64,000 bases of DNA from positions 992,001 through 1,056,000 of the forward strand of contig JADJRJ010000028.1 of NCBI GenBank assembly GCA_016712265.1. Direction: 5' to 3'. Made by a program: the position numbers and the translations under genes. Position 1 is the first letter of the stretch. Each line of letters begins with the position of its first letter. This document shows positions 1 through 8,700 of the stretch, piece after piece. A model generated the notes under the pieces. The model was not told where the DNA came from, ran no database searches, and was given only the letters and a program-made list of their open reading frames with translations. Source of the DNA: Gemmatimonadota bacterium (GTDB taxonomy: Bacteria > Gemmatimonadota > Gemmatimonadetes > Gemmatimonadales > Gemmatimonadaceae).

Positions 1-822
1 AGTGCCACACGCGGGGTCACGTTGGCCGTGGACTATCCGCCCGTGGTGTTCACGACGGCCACGCTGCCGGTGGCGACGTGGGGCCGGGCGTACTTCGCCT
101 TGTTGCAGGCCTCGGGAGGCACGCCCGGGAGTGTGACCTCGTGGTCGCTGGGGGGCGGCACACTTCCCACCGGGGTGACCCTTGCCTCGAGCGGGAGCCT
201 CGGCGGGATCCCGACCACGCTCGGCCCACACCCTGTCCGGCTCCGGGCCACCCGCGGCACACGCAGCGCGGAGTTGGACCTGCAGGTCCGCGTGGACGCG
301 CCGCCCCTGGTCATGGAAACCACGACGTTGCCGGATGCGCGCGCCGGGTACCTGTACCTCGTGAACCTGCAGGCCACCGGCGGCGTGGGCGCGTACGCCT
401 GGCGCCTGACGGGTGGGCGCCTGCCCACCGGGCTGACCTTCGCCGCGGACGGGACGATCAGCGGGACCCCGGTGGGCGAGGACTCCGTGGGAGTGTCGGT
501 CGAGGTGACAAGCGGTACGCAGCTGCTCACGCGGGCCCTGGGGCTGTTGGTCGAGCCGGAGACCTACCCGGCCACGGCGCTCGTTACGATGCCGGGTGAC
601 GTCTTCTCGCCGTTCCTCATCCGGGTGCGACCCGGCGGCACGGTGACCTGGCGCTTCGGTGCCGCGCAGCACAACGTGATTTTCGCGCCAGCACCCGGTG
701 CACCGGCGAACATCGACATTGTGTCGAGCGTCGACGTCAGTCGCACCTTCCCGCGGCCCGGGGAATACCGCTACGACTGCACGATCCACCCGGGGATGGC
801 GGGACGGGTCGAGGTGCGATAG
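1..822 (+). CDS. Ig-like repeat protein with C-terminal cupredoxin domain, 5' partial
   Basis: The reading frame is open from base 1, so the start lies outside the window; the first in-frame start codon is a TTG at 22. From 22 the protein has two repeats of about 95 residues resembling putative Ig (He_PIG) domains, each with a motif like LPTGLTF followed by GTISGTP. A cupredoxin-like domain of about 80 residues closes the protein. Counting from 22, the likely type 1 copper ligands are H217, C253, H256 and M259, in the order H...C-x2-H-x2-M expected of plastocyanin-like sites. Such proteins are exported, but the signal peptide is not visible here. Copper binding and electron transfer are inferred from the ligand pattern; the partner is unknown. 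Confidence 0.75.
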   Translation, partial: SATRGVTLAVDYPPVVFTTATLPVATWGRAYFALLQASGGTPGSVTSWSLGGGTLPTGVTLASSGSLGGIPTTLGPHPVRLRATRGTRSAELDLQVRVDAPPLVMETTTLPDARAGYLYLVNLQATGGVGAYAWRLTGGRLPTGLTFAADGTISGTPVGEDSVGVSVEVTSGTQLLTRALGLLVEPETYPATALVTMPGDVFSPFLIRVRPGGTVTWRFGAAQHNVIFAPAPGAPANIDIVSSVDVSRTFPRPGEYRYDCTIHPGMAGRVEVR

Positions 823-928
823 CCGGCGAAAGGCGGCCTCGTGGTGGCGGCTGGGGTTCCGCGTGCAAAGGATTGGGGGCACTCTGTTGTATGAGGATCG
901 TTGACCCCTCTCTCACCGTTCCCACACC

Positions 929-1486
929 ATGCCTGACGCCGAAAGCCCCTATGCAACGCAACTCGCCAACATCGAGGTGCGTACGGGAAAGACCCTTGCC
1001 GAACTCGCACAGATCGTCGCGGCGAGCGGGTTGGAGAAACACGGCGAGATCCGTGACATGCTCAAGTCCACCCTCGGGATGGGCCATGGCGACGCCAACA
1101 CCCTGGTCCACCACCTCAAGCAGTCAGCGGCTCCGCCGCCGTCATCCGCGGACCCGGCCGACGAGATCTACGCCGGTCCAAAGGCGGACCTCCGGCCGAT
1201 CCACGACGCCCTGATGCGGGCCATCCGCGCGTTCGGTGACTTTGAGGTCGCGCCCAAGAAGGGCTACGTCAGCCTCAGGCGCAAGAAGCAGTTTGCCATG
1301 TTCGGCCCCACCACGAAAACGCGCGTGGACCTGGGGATCAACGCCAAGGGGCTCGTCGGCGATGATCGGTTGCTCGTCATGCCGCCAGGTGGCATGTGTC
1401 AGTACCAGGTGCGCCTCACCACGGCCGACGACGTGACCTCCGACGTGATCGCCTGGGTACGGCAGGCGTACGAGGCGGCCGGCTGA
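929..1486 (+). CDS. DUF4287 / DUF5655 domain protein
   Basis: A 185-residue soluble protein starting at ATG 929. The N-terminal 65 residues resemble DUF4287 (a helical region with GKTLAEL, KHGEI and LGMGHGDANTLVHH). The C-terminal 110 residues resemble DUF5655 (from YAGPKADLRPIH, with the core KKGYVSLRRKKQFAMFGP and DLGIN). This two-domain order is common for these families. DUF5655 is thought to be related to nucleic-acid-associated proteins, but no function is established and none is assigned here. It stands alone, facing a convergent ABC ATPase gene across a hairpin. Confidence 0.85.
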   Translation: MPDAESPYATQLANIEVRTGKTLAELAQIVAASGLEKHGEIRDMLKSTLGMGHGDANTLVHHLKQSAAPPPSSADPADEIYAGPKADLRPIHDALMRAIRAFGDFEVAPKKGYVSLRRKKQFAMFGPTTKTRVDLGINAKGLVGDDRLLVMPPGGMCQYQVRLTTADDVTSDVIAWVRQAYEAAG

Positions 1487-1544
1487 TCGCATGCGTTCGC
1501 TCGCGTGAGGGGCGCTGTGCCGTGGGCCGCCAGTCCCCGACCAC

Positions 1545-1575
1545 GCCCCGTGCCTCATCGCGCGACGCACGGGGC
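1545..1575. terminator. Hairpin between convergent genes
   Basis: Arms GCCCCGTGC (1545-1553) and GCACGGGGC (1567-1575) form a perfect 9-bp stem with a 13-nt loop. It lies between the stops of two convergent genes and could end transcription from both sides. No clear T-run follows on either strand, so factor-independent termination is only a suggestion. Confidence 0.45.
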
Positions 1576-1590
1576 GCCGCGCGGCATGAT

Positions 1591-2538
1591 TCAGCCCGAG
1601 TTGCCCTCGCGCAGCGCGCGCCCGGTCAGCGAGACGAAGACGTCTTCCAGGGTGGGCGAGTGGGTCCGGAGCTCCACGATGCGCACCCCCTGCTGGCTGG
1701 CCAGCTGCAACAGCGCCGGCAGCGTGTCGTGCGCCGCGGTGACCTGCAGCGTCCAGGTCGCGGCATCACGTCGCGCGCAAAGGACCCCGGGGAGGTGCGC
1801 GAGCGCGTCTGGGGGAAGTGTCGCGCCATCCCCGACCGTCACCTCCACAACTTGCTCCGCGCCTAACGAGCGAATCAGGTCCCGCGGAGTGCCGAGCGCG
1901 ATCACCCGGCCTCGGTCGACGATCGCCATGCGGTCACACAACCGCTCTGCTTCGTCCATGTAGTGCGTGGTAAGCATGATCGTGCGTCCCATCTGGCGCA
2001 AGCGATCGACGAGGGTCCACAACTGCCGCCGCGCCTGTGGATCCAACCCGGTGGTGGGTTCGTCCAGGAACAACAAGTCGGGGTTGCCGACCAGGGCACA
2101 GGCAATCGACAGGCGTTGCCGTTGGCCGCCCGACAATCCGCCAACCCGCGCATTCCGCTTCTCCTCCAGCTGGACGAGTCCGATGACCTCGTCGGCGCTC
2201 CACCCCGCGGAGAAGAACGACCGGAAGAGCCGGACGACTTCCCGGACGGTGAGCTTGTCCGAATACTGGGTCTCCTGCAGCTGCACGCCGAGCCGTTGGC
2301 GCAGGACCATTTCATCCGTGGCCCAGGAAAGCCCCAACACGCGAACGTCGCCCTCGTCCGGCCGCTGGAGCCCTTCACAGATCTCGAGCGTCGTGGTTTT
2401 CCCTGCCCCGTTCGGTCCGAGGAGTCCGAAACACTCACCGGCCGCCACTTCGAGGTCGAGGCCGTCGACGGCCGTGACCTCGCCGAAGCGCTTGCGAAGG
2501 CCGAGCACCTGCAGGGCAAGGGTGGGAGACGGGTGCAC
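1591..2538 (-). CDS. ABC transporter ATP-binding protein (DrrA/CcmA-like)
   Basis: A 315-residue ATPase of the ABC-2 exporter class. Walker A is GPNGAGKTT (about residues 41-49), the Q-loop lies near 88, the signature LSGGQRQRL is at 135-143, Walker B LLFLDE is at 155-160, and the H-loop is in TTHYMDEAE. The roughly 80-residue C-terminal extension is typical of DrrA/CcmA-like subunits. The start at 2538 gives a normal N-terminus. No membrane permease gene lies on either side, which is unusual because these ATPases are normally encoded next to an ABC-2 permease. The substrate is unknown. Confidence 0.9.
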   Translation of the reverse strand: MHPSPTLALQVLGLRKRFGEVTAVDGLDLEVAAGECFGLLGPNGAGKTTTLEICEGLQRPDEGDVRVLGLSWATDEMVLRQRLGVQLQETQYSDKLTVREVVRLFRSFFSAGWSADEVIGLVQLEEKRNARVGGLSGGQRQRLSIACALVGNPDLLFLDEPTTGLDPQARRQLWTLVDRLRQMGRTIMLTTHYMDEAERLCDRMAIVDRGRVIALGTPRDLIRSLGAEQVVEVTVGDGATLPPDALAHLPGVLCARRDAATWTLQVTAAHDTLPALLQLASQQGVRIVELRTHSPTLEDVFVSLTGRALREGNSG

Positions 2539-2607
2539 GACCGAATTCTAAGGGGTGTGCGCGGCTCCTCGCTGCCGCCTCGCCCGGGTGGCAGCTACAT
2601 TCGGAGC

Positions 2608-2820
2608 ATGCAACGGAAGAAGGCGTTGGAGCTCAGGGAACAGTGGGGCGCGAAGCCATGCGACCACCCGGACTTCGCGCGCGAGTACGACCACGGCGAG
2701 CGCACGGGCAACTATTGCTGCACGCAGTGCGGGGCATCGATCTCGTTTCGCGAGCGTGGTGAGATTCTCGCCGCTCGGGCCACGGGCGCACCGTCCCGCT
2801 CCGGCCCCACTGGGGCGTAG
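2608..2820 (+). CDS. Small zinc-finger-like protein (70 aa)
   Basis: A 70-residue protein beginning at ATG 2608 (MQRKKALELREQWG). It has a C-x-H pair (KPCDHP) and a C-C-x2-C group (YCCTQCG), spaced like a small zinc ribbon. It is transcribed divergently from the ABC ATPase, with 69 bp between the two starts, and is followed by a strong hairpin. The frame runs open further upstream, but the ATG at 2608 fits the conserved-looking N-terminus best. Function is unknown; zinc binding is inferred from the Cys/His pattern. Confidence 0.65.
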   Translation: MQRKKALELREQWGAKPCDHPDFAREYDHGERTGNYCCTQCGASISFRERGEILAARATGAPSRSGPTGA

Positions 2821-2844
2821 CGCCGCAGCCTGGTGAACGTGCGT

Positions 2845-2880
2845 GGGGCGGGCACACCCGTGTCCCGGTGTACCCGCCCC
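2845..2880. terminator. Bidirectional hairpin terminator candidate
   Basis: A stem of 14 positions with one mismatch (2845-2858 against 2867-2880) and an 8-nt loop. It sits between the convergent stops at 2820 and 2900. The very GC-rich stem and position favour termination, although T-runs are weak. Confidence 0.55.
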
Positions 2881-2899
2881 GCGGCCCAGCCAGTGCGAC

Positions 2900-4261
2900 C
2901 TACTTTCCGCTCGCCTTGGAGACGTTGAGCCCCAACGCGGTCCACGGGGTGAGTGGCGCCGCCATCCGCCGCCCGGTCGTCGAGATCGGCGTGATGTCAA
3001 TTGTGGCGACCGCCGACAAGACCTTGGTGTTGGTCAGGTCGAGGTAGAGCGGGAAGTCATTCGGGCCCGGGATCAGGACGGATGAACAGGCCATGGTGAG
3101 GTCCGTCAGTCCGCTCGTGATCTGGTGTGCACGAAGTGAGGTGGGGGCCACGGTGTTGTAGCCACAGTCGACCGCACCGCCGGTGTTGGTCATGACCGCC
3201 CCCATGTCGAGCAGGAACTGGTTCTCCAGGGCGATCCCCGATGGCGGATAGTATCCCTGCCACTCGCCGATGAAGACCACGCGGCCACCCTCGTCGGCGA
3301 ACTGCTTGAGGGCATTCACCTCGTCGACGGTGAAGGCGACGTTCGGCGTCCAGAGCCAGATCTCCTTCCAATTGGCACCGCTGGCGGCGATCAGGTCATC
3401 AAGGTCGTCGCCATTGCTGGCGATGTCGACCATGGTAAACCCAGCGCCGCTGATGGTGCTGCGCGTGGTGCCCATGTTGGAGTCGTTGCATTCGTCATTG
3501 CCGAGGGGGCCGCACGTTGCGACGCGCCCCCGATCCCACACGATCTGCGTGTTGGCGCCGCGCGGTCCGCTCGTGGTGAAGTTCACCAGGTTCTGCACGA
3601 GCTTGACGTTGTTGGGGTTCGACATGGCATTGGCATCAAAGACATTGATGTCGTTGAAGACGACGATGTCTTTGCCTGGCGGCGGGGGCGGCGGGGAGCC
3701 GCAGCGCTGCACCTGATGCTCGAAGTACTCGTGTGGAGCCGGCGGGTTGATGTCGGCACCGTCGCCCCAGGCGACGCCACGATGGGTCCCGCGCGCCAAC
3801 AAGGCAATCGCGGCGATCGCCAGGTCCTGTCCCGGCACACCGCCGACCGCGGCCAGCGGAATGGTGTACTGGTACGTCACGACCGTGGGGTTGTGCGCGG
3901 TCTTGTACGGGAAGCCGACGACGCGGGGCGTACCACCCGGGGTGAGCGGGATGCCGGACGCGTCGGCGCCGGCCCAGACAAACGACTCGCGCAATCGCCA
4001 CTCGCTGGCGAGGTCCGCGCTGAACGCCACCACGAGATCGGTCGCGTCGTTCCAGGCGGACACGGTCCCAATCGTGGACGACGGGTTCATCAACTCGAAC
4101 TCCACGGTGGTGACCGTCCCGCACACCTGCGCGGTGGAGAGGTCAAACGCCCCGCGCCGCAACTCGGGCGTGTCGGGGGAAGTGATCGGCGTGTCGCTGC
4201 ATGCGGCCAGCCAGACGGCGCCGAGCACCGCGGCGCTACGGGACATCCAGGATCGAGCCAT
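2900..4261 (-). CDS. Secreted lipoprotein with a glutamine-amidotransferase-like region
   Basis: A 453-residue exported protein. The start ATG at 4261 is chosen because GGAGG lies 8 nt upstream; a TTG 15 bp further out is less likely. A lipobox LAAC places the lipidated Cys at residue 21. The N-terminal half is beta-rich. After a proline-rich linker, the C-terminal half begins DIVVFNDINVFD and includes GGRVVFIGEWQGYY. That region resembles the alpha/beta folds of ThuA/DUF4350-like proteins, a weak similarity judged by eye. No catalytic residues can be assigned. The gene is monocistronic, with a 600-bp gap upstream. Confidence 0.7.
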   Translation of the reverse strand: MARSWMSRSAAVLGAVWLAACSDTPITSPDTPELRRGAFDLSTAQVCGTVTTVEFELMNPSSTIGTVSAWNDATDLVVAFSADLASEWRLRESFVWAGADASGIPLTPGGTPRVVGFPYKTAHNPTVVTYQYTIPLAAVGGVPGQDLAIAAIALLARGTHRGVAWGDGADINPPAPHEYFEHQVQRCGSPPPPPPGKDIVVFNDINVFDANAMSNPNNVKLVQNLVNFTTSGPRGANTQIVWDRGRVATCGPLGNDECNDSNMGTTRSTISGAGFTMVDIASNGDDLDDLIAASGANWKEIWLWTPNVAFTVDEVNALKQFADEGGRVVFIGEWQGYYPPSGIALENQFLLDMGAVMTNTGGAVDCGYNTVAPTSLRAHQITSGLTDLTMACSSVLIPGPNDFPLYLDLTNTKVLSAVATIDITPISTTGRRMAAPLTPWTALGLNVSKASGK

Positions 4262-4300
4262 ACGTACATCCTCCAATAAGGTGAGTGATGCGCGGCGCGG

Positions 4301-4429
4301 TCAGCGAAGCTGCTGACGGAGGCTCGGTGCGATGACGACGCGATCCAGCCACTGCTTCGTCACGCACGAGCGCGTCCACCCGACGTACCCATCCACCACC
4401 CTCGCGCCCGCCACGCAGTGATCACGCAT
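4301..4429 (-). CDS. Possible 42-aa peptide, unsupported by an RBS
   Basis: An ATG at 4429 opens a 42-codon frame ending at 4301. Its composition is more protein-like than its surroundings (for example VVDGYVGWTRSC and KQWLDRVVIAPS). No Shine-Dalgarno sequence precedes the ATG, and the frame is not recognisable. It could be a decayed gene fragment or chance. Confidence 0.15.
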   Translation of the reverse strand: MRDHCVAGARVVDGYVGWTRSCVTKQWLDRVVIAPSLRQQLR

Positions 4430-4467
4430 GGGCAAGGTCCATACCAAAGGCGTTGTGCAGGAGGGGA

Positions 4468-4483
4468 CTGTGGGATCCCACAG
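4468..4483. promoter_or_regulatory. 16-bp perfect palindrome, candidate operator
   Basis: CTGTGGGATCCCACAG is an uninterrupted perfect palindrome about 380 bp upstream of the ABC operon and 206 bp upstream of the divergent lipoprotein gene. It could be a dimeric repressor site. No second copy was noticed nearby. Confidence 0.3.
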
Positions 4484-4863
4484 GGTCCTGCAGGGGAACC
4501 GCGGACCAGCACGTTAGAATTAGGCACGTTATGGCGAGTGGCAGGAACCGCGTGAGAAAAAGCACCCGCACGGCGCGTTGCTGCTTGGCAGAACATCGTC
4601 GAGCCCCCCCCCCGGCCTTCGCCCGTGTTGCCTGGTGCGCGGACGCAGCAGTTGCGCCACGGCGAGCCGGGACGCCGGCGCCCAGGTCGCGAGGTCCTCG
4701 GGGAGCGGTTGATCCCTGACGGCACGGGCCGCACGTTACCCCCACCTTCCCGGCCGCTGCCCGGGCCACAGCGTGCCCGGCACCCGCTCCGCGGCCGCGC
4801 CGTACGCGCTGGGGAGGCGATCGCGCGCTCTGCCAACCCGCTCCCTCCCTTCCGCTCCCCCCC

Positions 4864-5751
4864 ATGCTCTCCATCCGCAACCTGGTGAAGGTGTATCCCG
4901 GCCCCGTCGCTGCCCTGCAAGGGGTGTCGCTCGAGATCCCACGTGGGATGTTCGGCCTCCTCGGCCCTAACGGTGCCGGCAAGACGACCTTCATGCGGAT
5001 TCTCGCTGGCGTGCTCGAGCCCACATCGGGCGCCGTCTCACTCGACGGCGCCGATGTCCTCGCCGATCCGGACGCGCTGCGAGCCACCCTGGGGTACCTC
5101 CCGCAGGACTTCGGCTTCTTCCCGCACCTCAGTGGCCAGCGGATGCTCGAGTACCTGCTGCGCCTCAAGGGACTCGAGGCGCCCGGCGGAATCGCCAAAC
5201 TCGCAGCCGAGCTGCTCGATCGGGTCAACCTCGCCCATGCCGCCCAGCGGAAGGTGAAGGACTACTCCGGCGGCATGCGCCAGCGACTTGGTATCGCCCA
5301 GGCCATCGCCGGCAATCCACAACTCATCATCGTCGATGAACCGACGGCGGGTCTCGACCCTGAGGAGCGTTTGCGATTCTACCGGATCCTGTCGGAGTTG
5401 GCGCAAGACCGTACCGTGCTCCTGTCCACCCATATCGTGGAGGATGTGGCGGTGCTCTGCCCCAGGTTCGCGGTGATTCGCCAGGGCAAGGTGGTCGCGC
5501 TGACCACGCCGCGTGAGGCGCGGGCGTCGCTGGTGGGCACGGTCCATGAGGGCGACGTGGAGGGCCACGCGCTTGATGAACTTCGTCGCACGCACCGTGT
5601 CACGCAGGCGGTCCTCGTTGAGGGCCGGAACCGGGTGCGCGTCCATGCACCGGACGGACGGGTCCCGCCCGGATTCGAGCCGGTCACCGGGACACTGGAG
5701 GACGCGTATCTCCTCCTCATGCAGGGCGACGCCGTTGGAGCCGCCGCATGA
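4864..5751 (+). CDS. ABC transporter ATP-binding protein, ABC-2 type
   Basis: A 295-residue ATPase with Walker A GPNGAGKTT (34-42), signature YSGGMRQRL (about 134-142), Walker B LIIVDEP (about 154-160), D-loop AGLD and H-loop STHIVED. Its stop overlaps the start of the permease-peptidase gene by 4 bp (ATGA), so the two are translationally coupled and almost certainly form one transporter. The substrate is unknown. The ATG at 4864 follows a C-rich stretch without an obvious Shine-Dalgarno sequence. Confidence 0.93.
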   Translation: MLSIRNLVKVYPGPVAALQGVSLEIPRGMFGLLGPNGAGKTTFMRILAGVLEPTSGAVSLDGADVLADPDALRATLGYLPQDFGFFPHLSGQRMLEYLLRLKGLEAPGGIAKLAAELLDRVNLAHAAQRKVKDYSGGMRQRLGIAQAIAGNPQLIIVDEPTAGLDPEERLRFYRILSELAQDRTVLLSTHIVEDVAVLCPRFAVIRQGKVVALTTPREARASLVGTVHEGDVEGHALDELRRTHRVTQAVLVEGRNRVRVHAPDGRVPPGFEPVTGTLEDAYLLLMQGDAVGAAA

Positions 5752-8700
5752 GTGCGTCTCGCGTGTGGGTCGTCGCGGTGGACGAGCTCCGCTTGACGCT
5801 GCGTCGTCCGCTGACCTGGGTCCTGATTGCGCTCTTGCTGTTTCTCTCGTACGGCCTGTCCGCGGGCTGGGTCCAGATTGCGATCTCCTCGGGGGACGCG
5901 TCGGTCGGCGGGACGCGGGCCCACCTCACGTCAGAATTCGCCCTCACCCAGATCTTCGCCGCCTTCTCCTGGTCGGCGTACATCTTCTTTGCTGCGGCGG
6001 GCGCAGGGCTTGGCGTCATTCGCGATGGCGAGTCGCGCGTCTTGGAGATCTTGCAGTCCACGCCGCTTCGCCCGGCGGAATACGCCTGGGGAAAGTACCT
6101 CGGCGTCCTGGCGGCCTTTGTGGTGGTGCTGATCGGGAACACGCTGGTCCTGATGGTCTGCCTCGCGGTGTTGCCCAACGCGGAAATGCTGGATGCACGC
6201 GGGCCGTTCGTGGCGACAAATTACCTGAAGCCACTGCTGGTCTTTGGCCTCCCGAACGTCATCTTCATGACCGGGATGGCGTTTGCGGTGGGGACCGCGA
6301 CACGGCGCGCGGTCCTCGTGTTTGCCTTTCCCGTCGCCCTGCTGCTGCTGTGCCTCTTCTTTCTGTGGGACTGGTCGCCGTCCTGGTTGAGTGAGGGGGC
6401 GAACCGGGCGCTGATGTTCATCGATCCGTCCGGGCTGCGTTGGTTGCGTGAGACCTGGCTGGAAGTGGATCGTGGGGCGGCCTTCTACAACACCCAGGCC
6501 GTCACGCTCGATGGCTTCATCCTCGGCCAGCGGGCGACCTGGGTGATCCTCGCGCTCCTCAGCGTCGCCGGAGCCGTGCATCGCTTCGCGCGCACGATGC
6601 GCGCGTCCCATCGGGTGACGAGCGCCGACGTCGCGACGGCCATGCAACCTCAGCTGGCCACCGCGCCCGTCGCCGTGCCGTCGTCACGGCCGCTGCCGGT
6701 GGCGACCGGGGCGCCACCCACGTGGTGGACCACCCTGCGAATGGTGGCGGCCGCCGAGGCGCGCGAGCTGGCGGCCCAGCCGGGACTCTACCTCTTTGTG
6801 CCGTTGGTGGTCCTGCAGGTGATCTCGAACGCGCTGCTCGCACTCGGGGCGTTTGATACGCCACTGCTCCGCACCCCCGGACAGCTCGCCGCGACGCAAA
6901 TGGGGTTGCTCACCGCATATGTAACGCTGCTGCTGGTCTTCTATGCCGTCGAGAGCCTGGAACGGGAACGGTCCACACGGCTGAGCGCGATCCACGACAG
7001 CCTGCCGATTCCGACCAGCGCCCTGCTCGCTGGCAAGGCAGTGGCGCTGGGGGTCGTGGTCGGGGTGATCGTGCTTGCCTGCCTGCTCGCCTCGATGATC
7101 CTCGTGATGGCGCAGGGGAACGTGGGATTCTCCCTCACCCCGTTTGTTCTCATGTGGGTCGTGCTCCTCATCCCGACCTTCTTTGTGGTGATCGCGTTCA
7201 TCTTTGCCGCGTACGGGATCGCGAAGGGACGGTATGGGGCGTATGCCATTTCCTTCGGCGCGATCGGGCTCGCGATGTGGGCCGCTCTTACCGATCGCGA
7301 AAACTGGGTAAGCGACTGGTCACTGACGTCGGCGATCCAGTGGTCGGACATGTCGATCCTGGAGTTCGATCGCGAAGCCCTGATCTGGAACCGTCTCTTC
7401 TGGCTGGCCGTCGGGGTGTTCCTCTGGCGCGTGGCGACGCGACTCTATCCGCGAGTGGAGCGCGACCCGGTGCGGTGGCTCCAGGCGAGAACGTGGCCCC
7501 AATGGTGGCGCAGTCTTCGTCCTTCGGTGCCGTTCGTCCTCGCCCCGGTGATCCTCGGCGCCATGGCCTGGCGCCAGGTAAACACTGGGCCGGATGGCGC
7601 ACGCGCGGAGAAGTTGGGGAAAGACTACTGGAAGAAGAACCTCGCCACCTGGTGGAATGCGCCCGTGCCCTGGGTGAAGGACGTGGACCTGGATGTGCGG
7701 CTCGATCCGGCGGAGCGGGCCTGGCGTGTGCAGGGGTCCTACCTCGTGGTGAACCACCGAGACACCGTGTTGCAGCGTATCCCGCTGACGGTCGGGCGGT
7801 GGCGCAACATGCAGTTCACCGCGGACGGGGACTCAATCCGGCCGGACACGGCATCGCACCTGTACGTCTTCACGCTGCCGACGCCGCTGGGACCGGGCGA
7901 CTCGGTGCGCCTCGGCTTTTCATATGAGGGTCGGCACGAGGGTGCCACGCGCGCCGGCGGTGGCGCGGGGGAGTTCATCGTGCCCTCGGGTGTGGTCATG
8001 CAGGGATGGTCACCGCAGTATTTCCCCGTCGTGGGATTCGTGGAAGGGATCGGGTCGGACGAGGACAACACGTTCGAACCGCGCGACTATCCGGAGGATC
8101 ACTGGCAGGCGACCACGCCGGCGCTGTTCGGCTCCGAACGGCCGATGACGGTGCGCACGCGGATCGATGTACCGGCGGCCTTCCACGCAAACGGCGTGGG
8201 CGAGCAGCTCCGCGACGAGGTGAAGGACGGGCGTCGACTCGTCGAGTTTCGGACGGACGAGCCTGTCATGGCCTACAATATTGTTGCCGGCAAGTGGTTG
8301 GTGCGGCGTGGCGCGGGGACCGCCCTGTTCCATCACCCGACGCATACCTACAATGTGGACGAGATGGGGAATGCCATGGACCAGGCGCGACGCTGGTACG
8401 GCACCTGGTTCGGCGCGTATCCGTGGAAGGAGCTGAAGGTCTCGGAGTTCCCGAGCCTGGCGACCTATGCGCAGGGGTTCCCGACGAACATCACCTTCTC
8501 CGAGGGGATCGGGTTTCTCACGAAGAGCGAGCCAAAGACCAACCTGGCCTTCCTGGTGACGGCGCATGAGATCGCGCACCAGTGGTGGGGGAACATGCTG
8601 CAACCAGGCCGCGGGCCCGGCGCCAACATCCTGAGCGAGGGGATGTCGCACTTTGCGACGGCCCTGCTGATCGAGCAGGTCAAGGGATTTCGCAACGGGC

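Larger units (their letters stand above)
4262..4863. other. Gene-poor 600-bp intergenic region
   Basis: No convincing protein or RNA gene. It lies between a minus-strand lipoprotein gene and a plus-strand ABC operon, so it should hold two divergent promoters. It contains a 16-bp palindrome (4468-4483), a run of ten C at 4604-4613 and one weak 42-codon minus-strand ORF (4301-4429). Long open frames here have the arginine/proline-rich composition of non-coding high-GC DNA. Confidence 0.6.

Noticed and set aside
4301..4429. Real small gene in the 600-bp gap
   Set aside because: Protein-like composition is the only support; with no ribosome-binding site or known relative it is kept only as a low-confidence entry.
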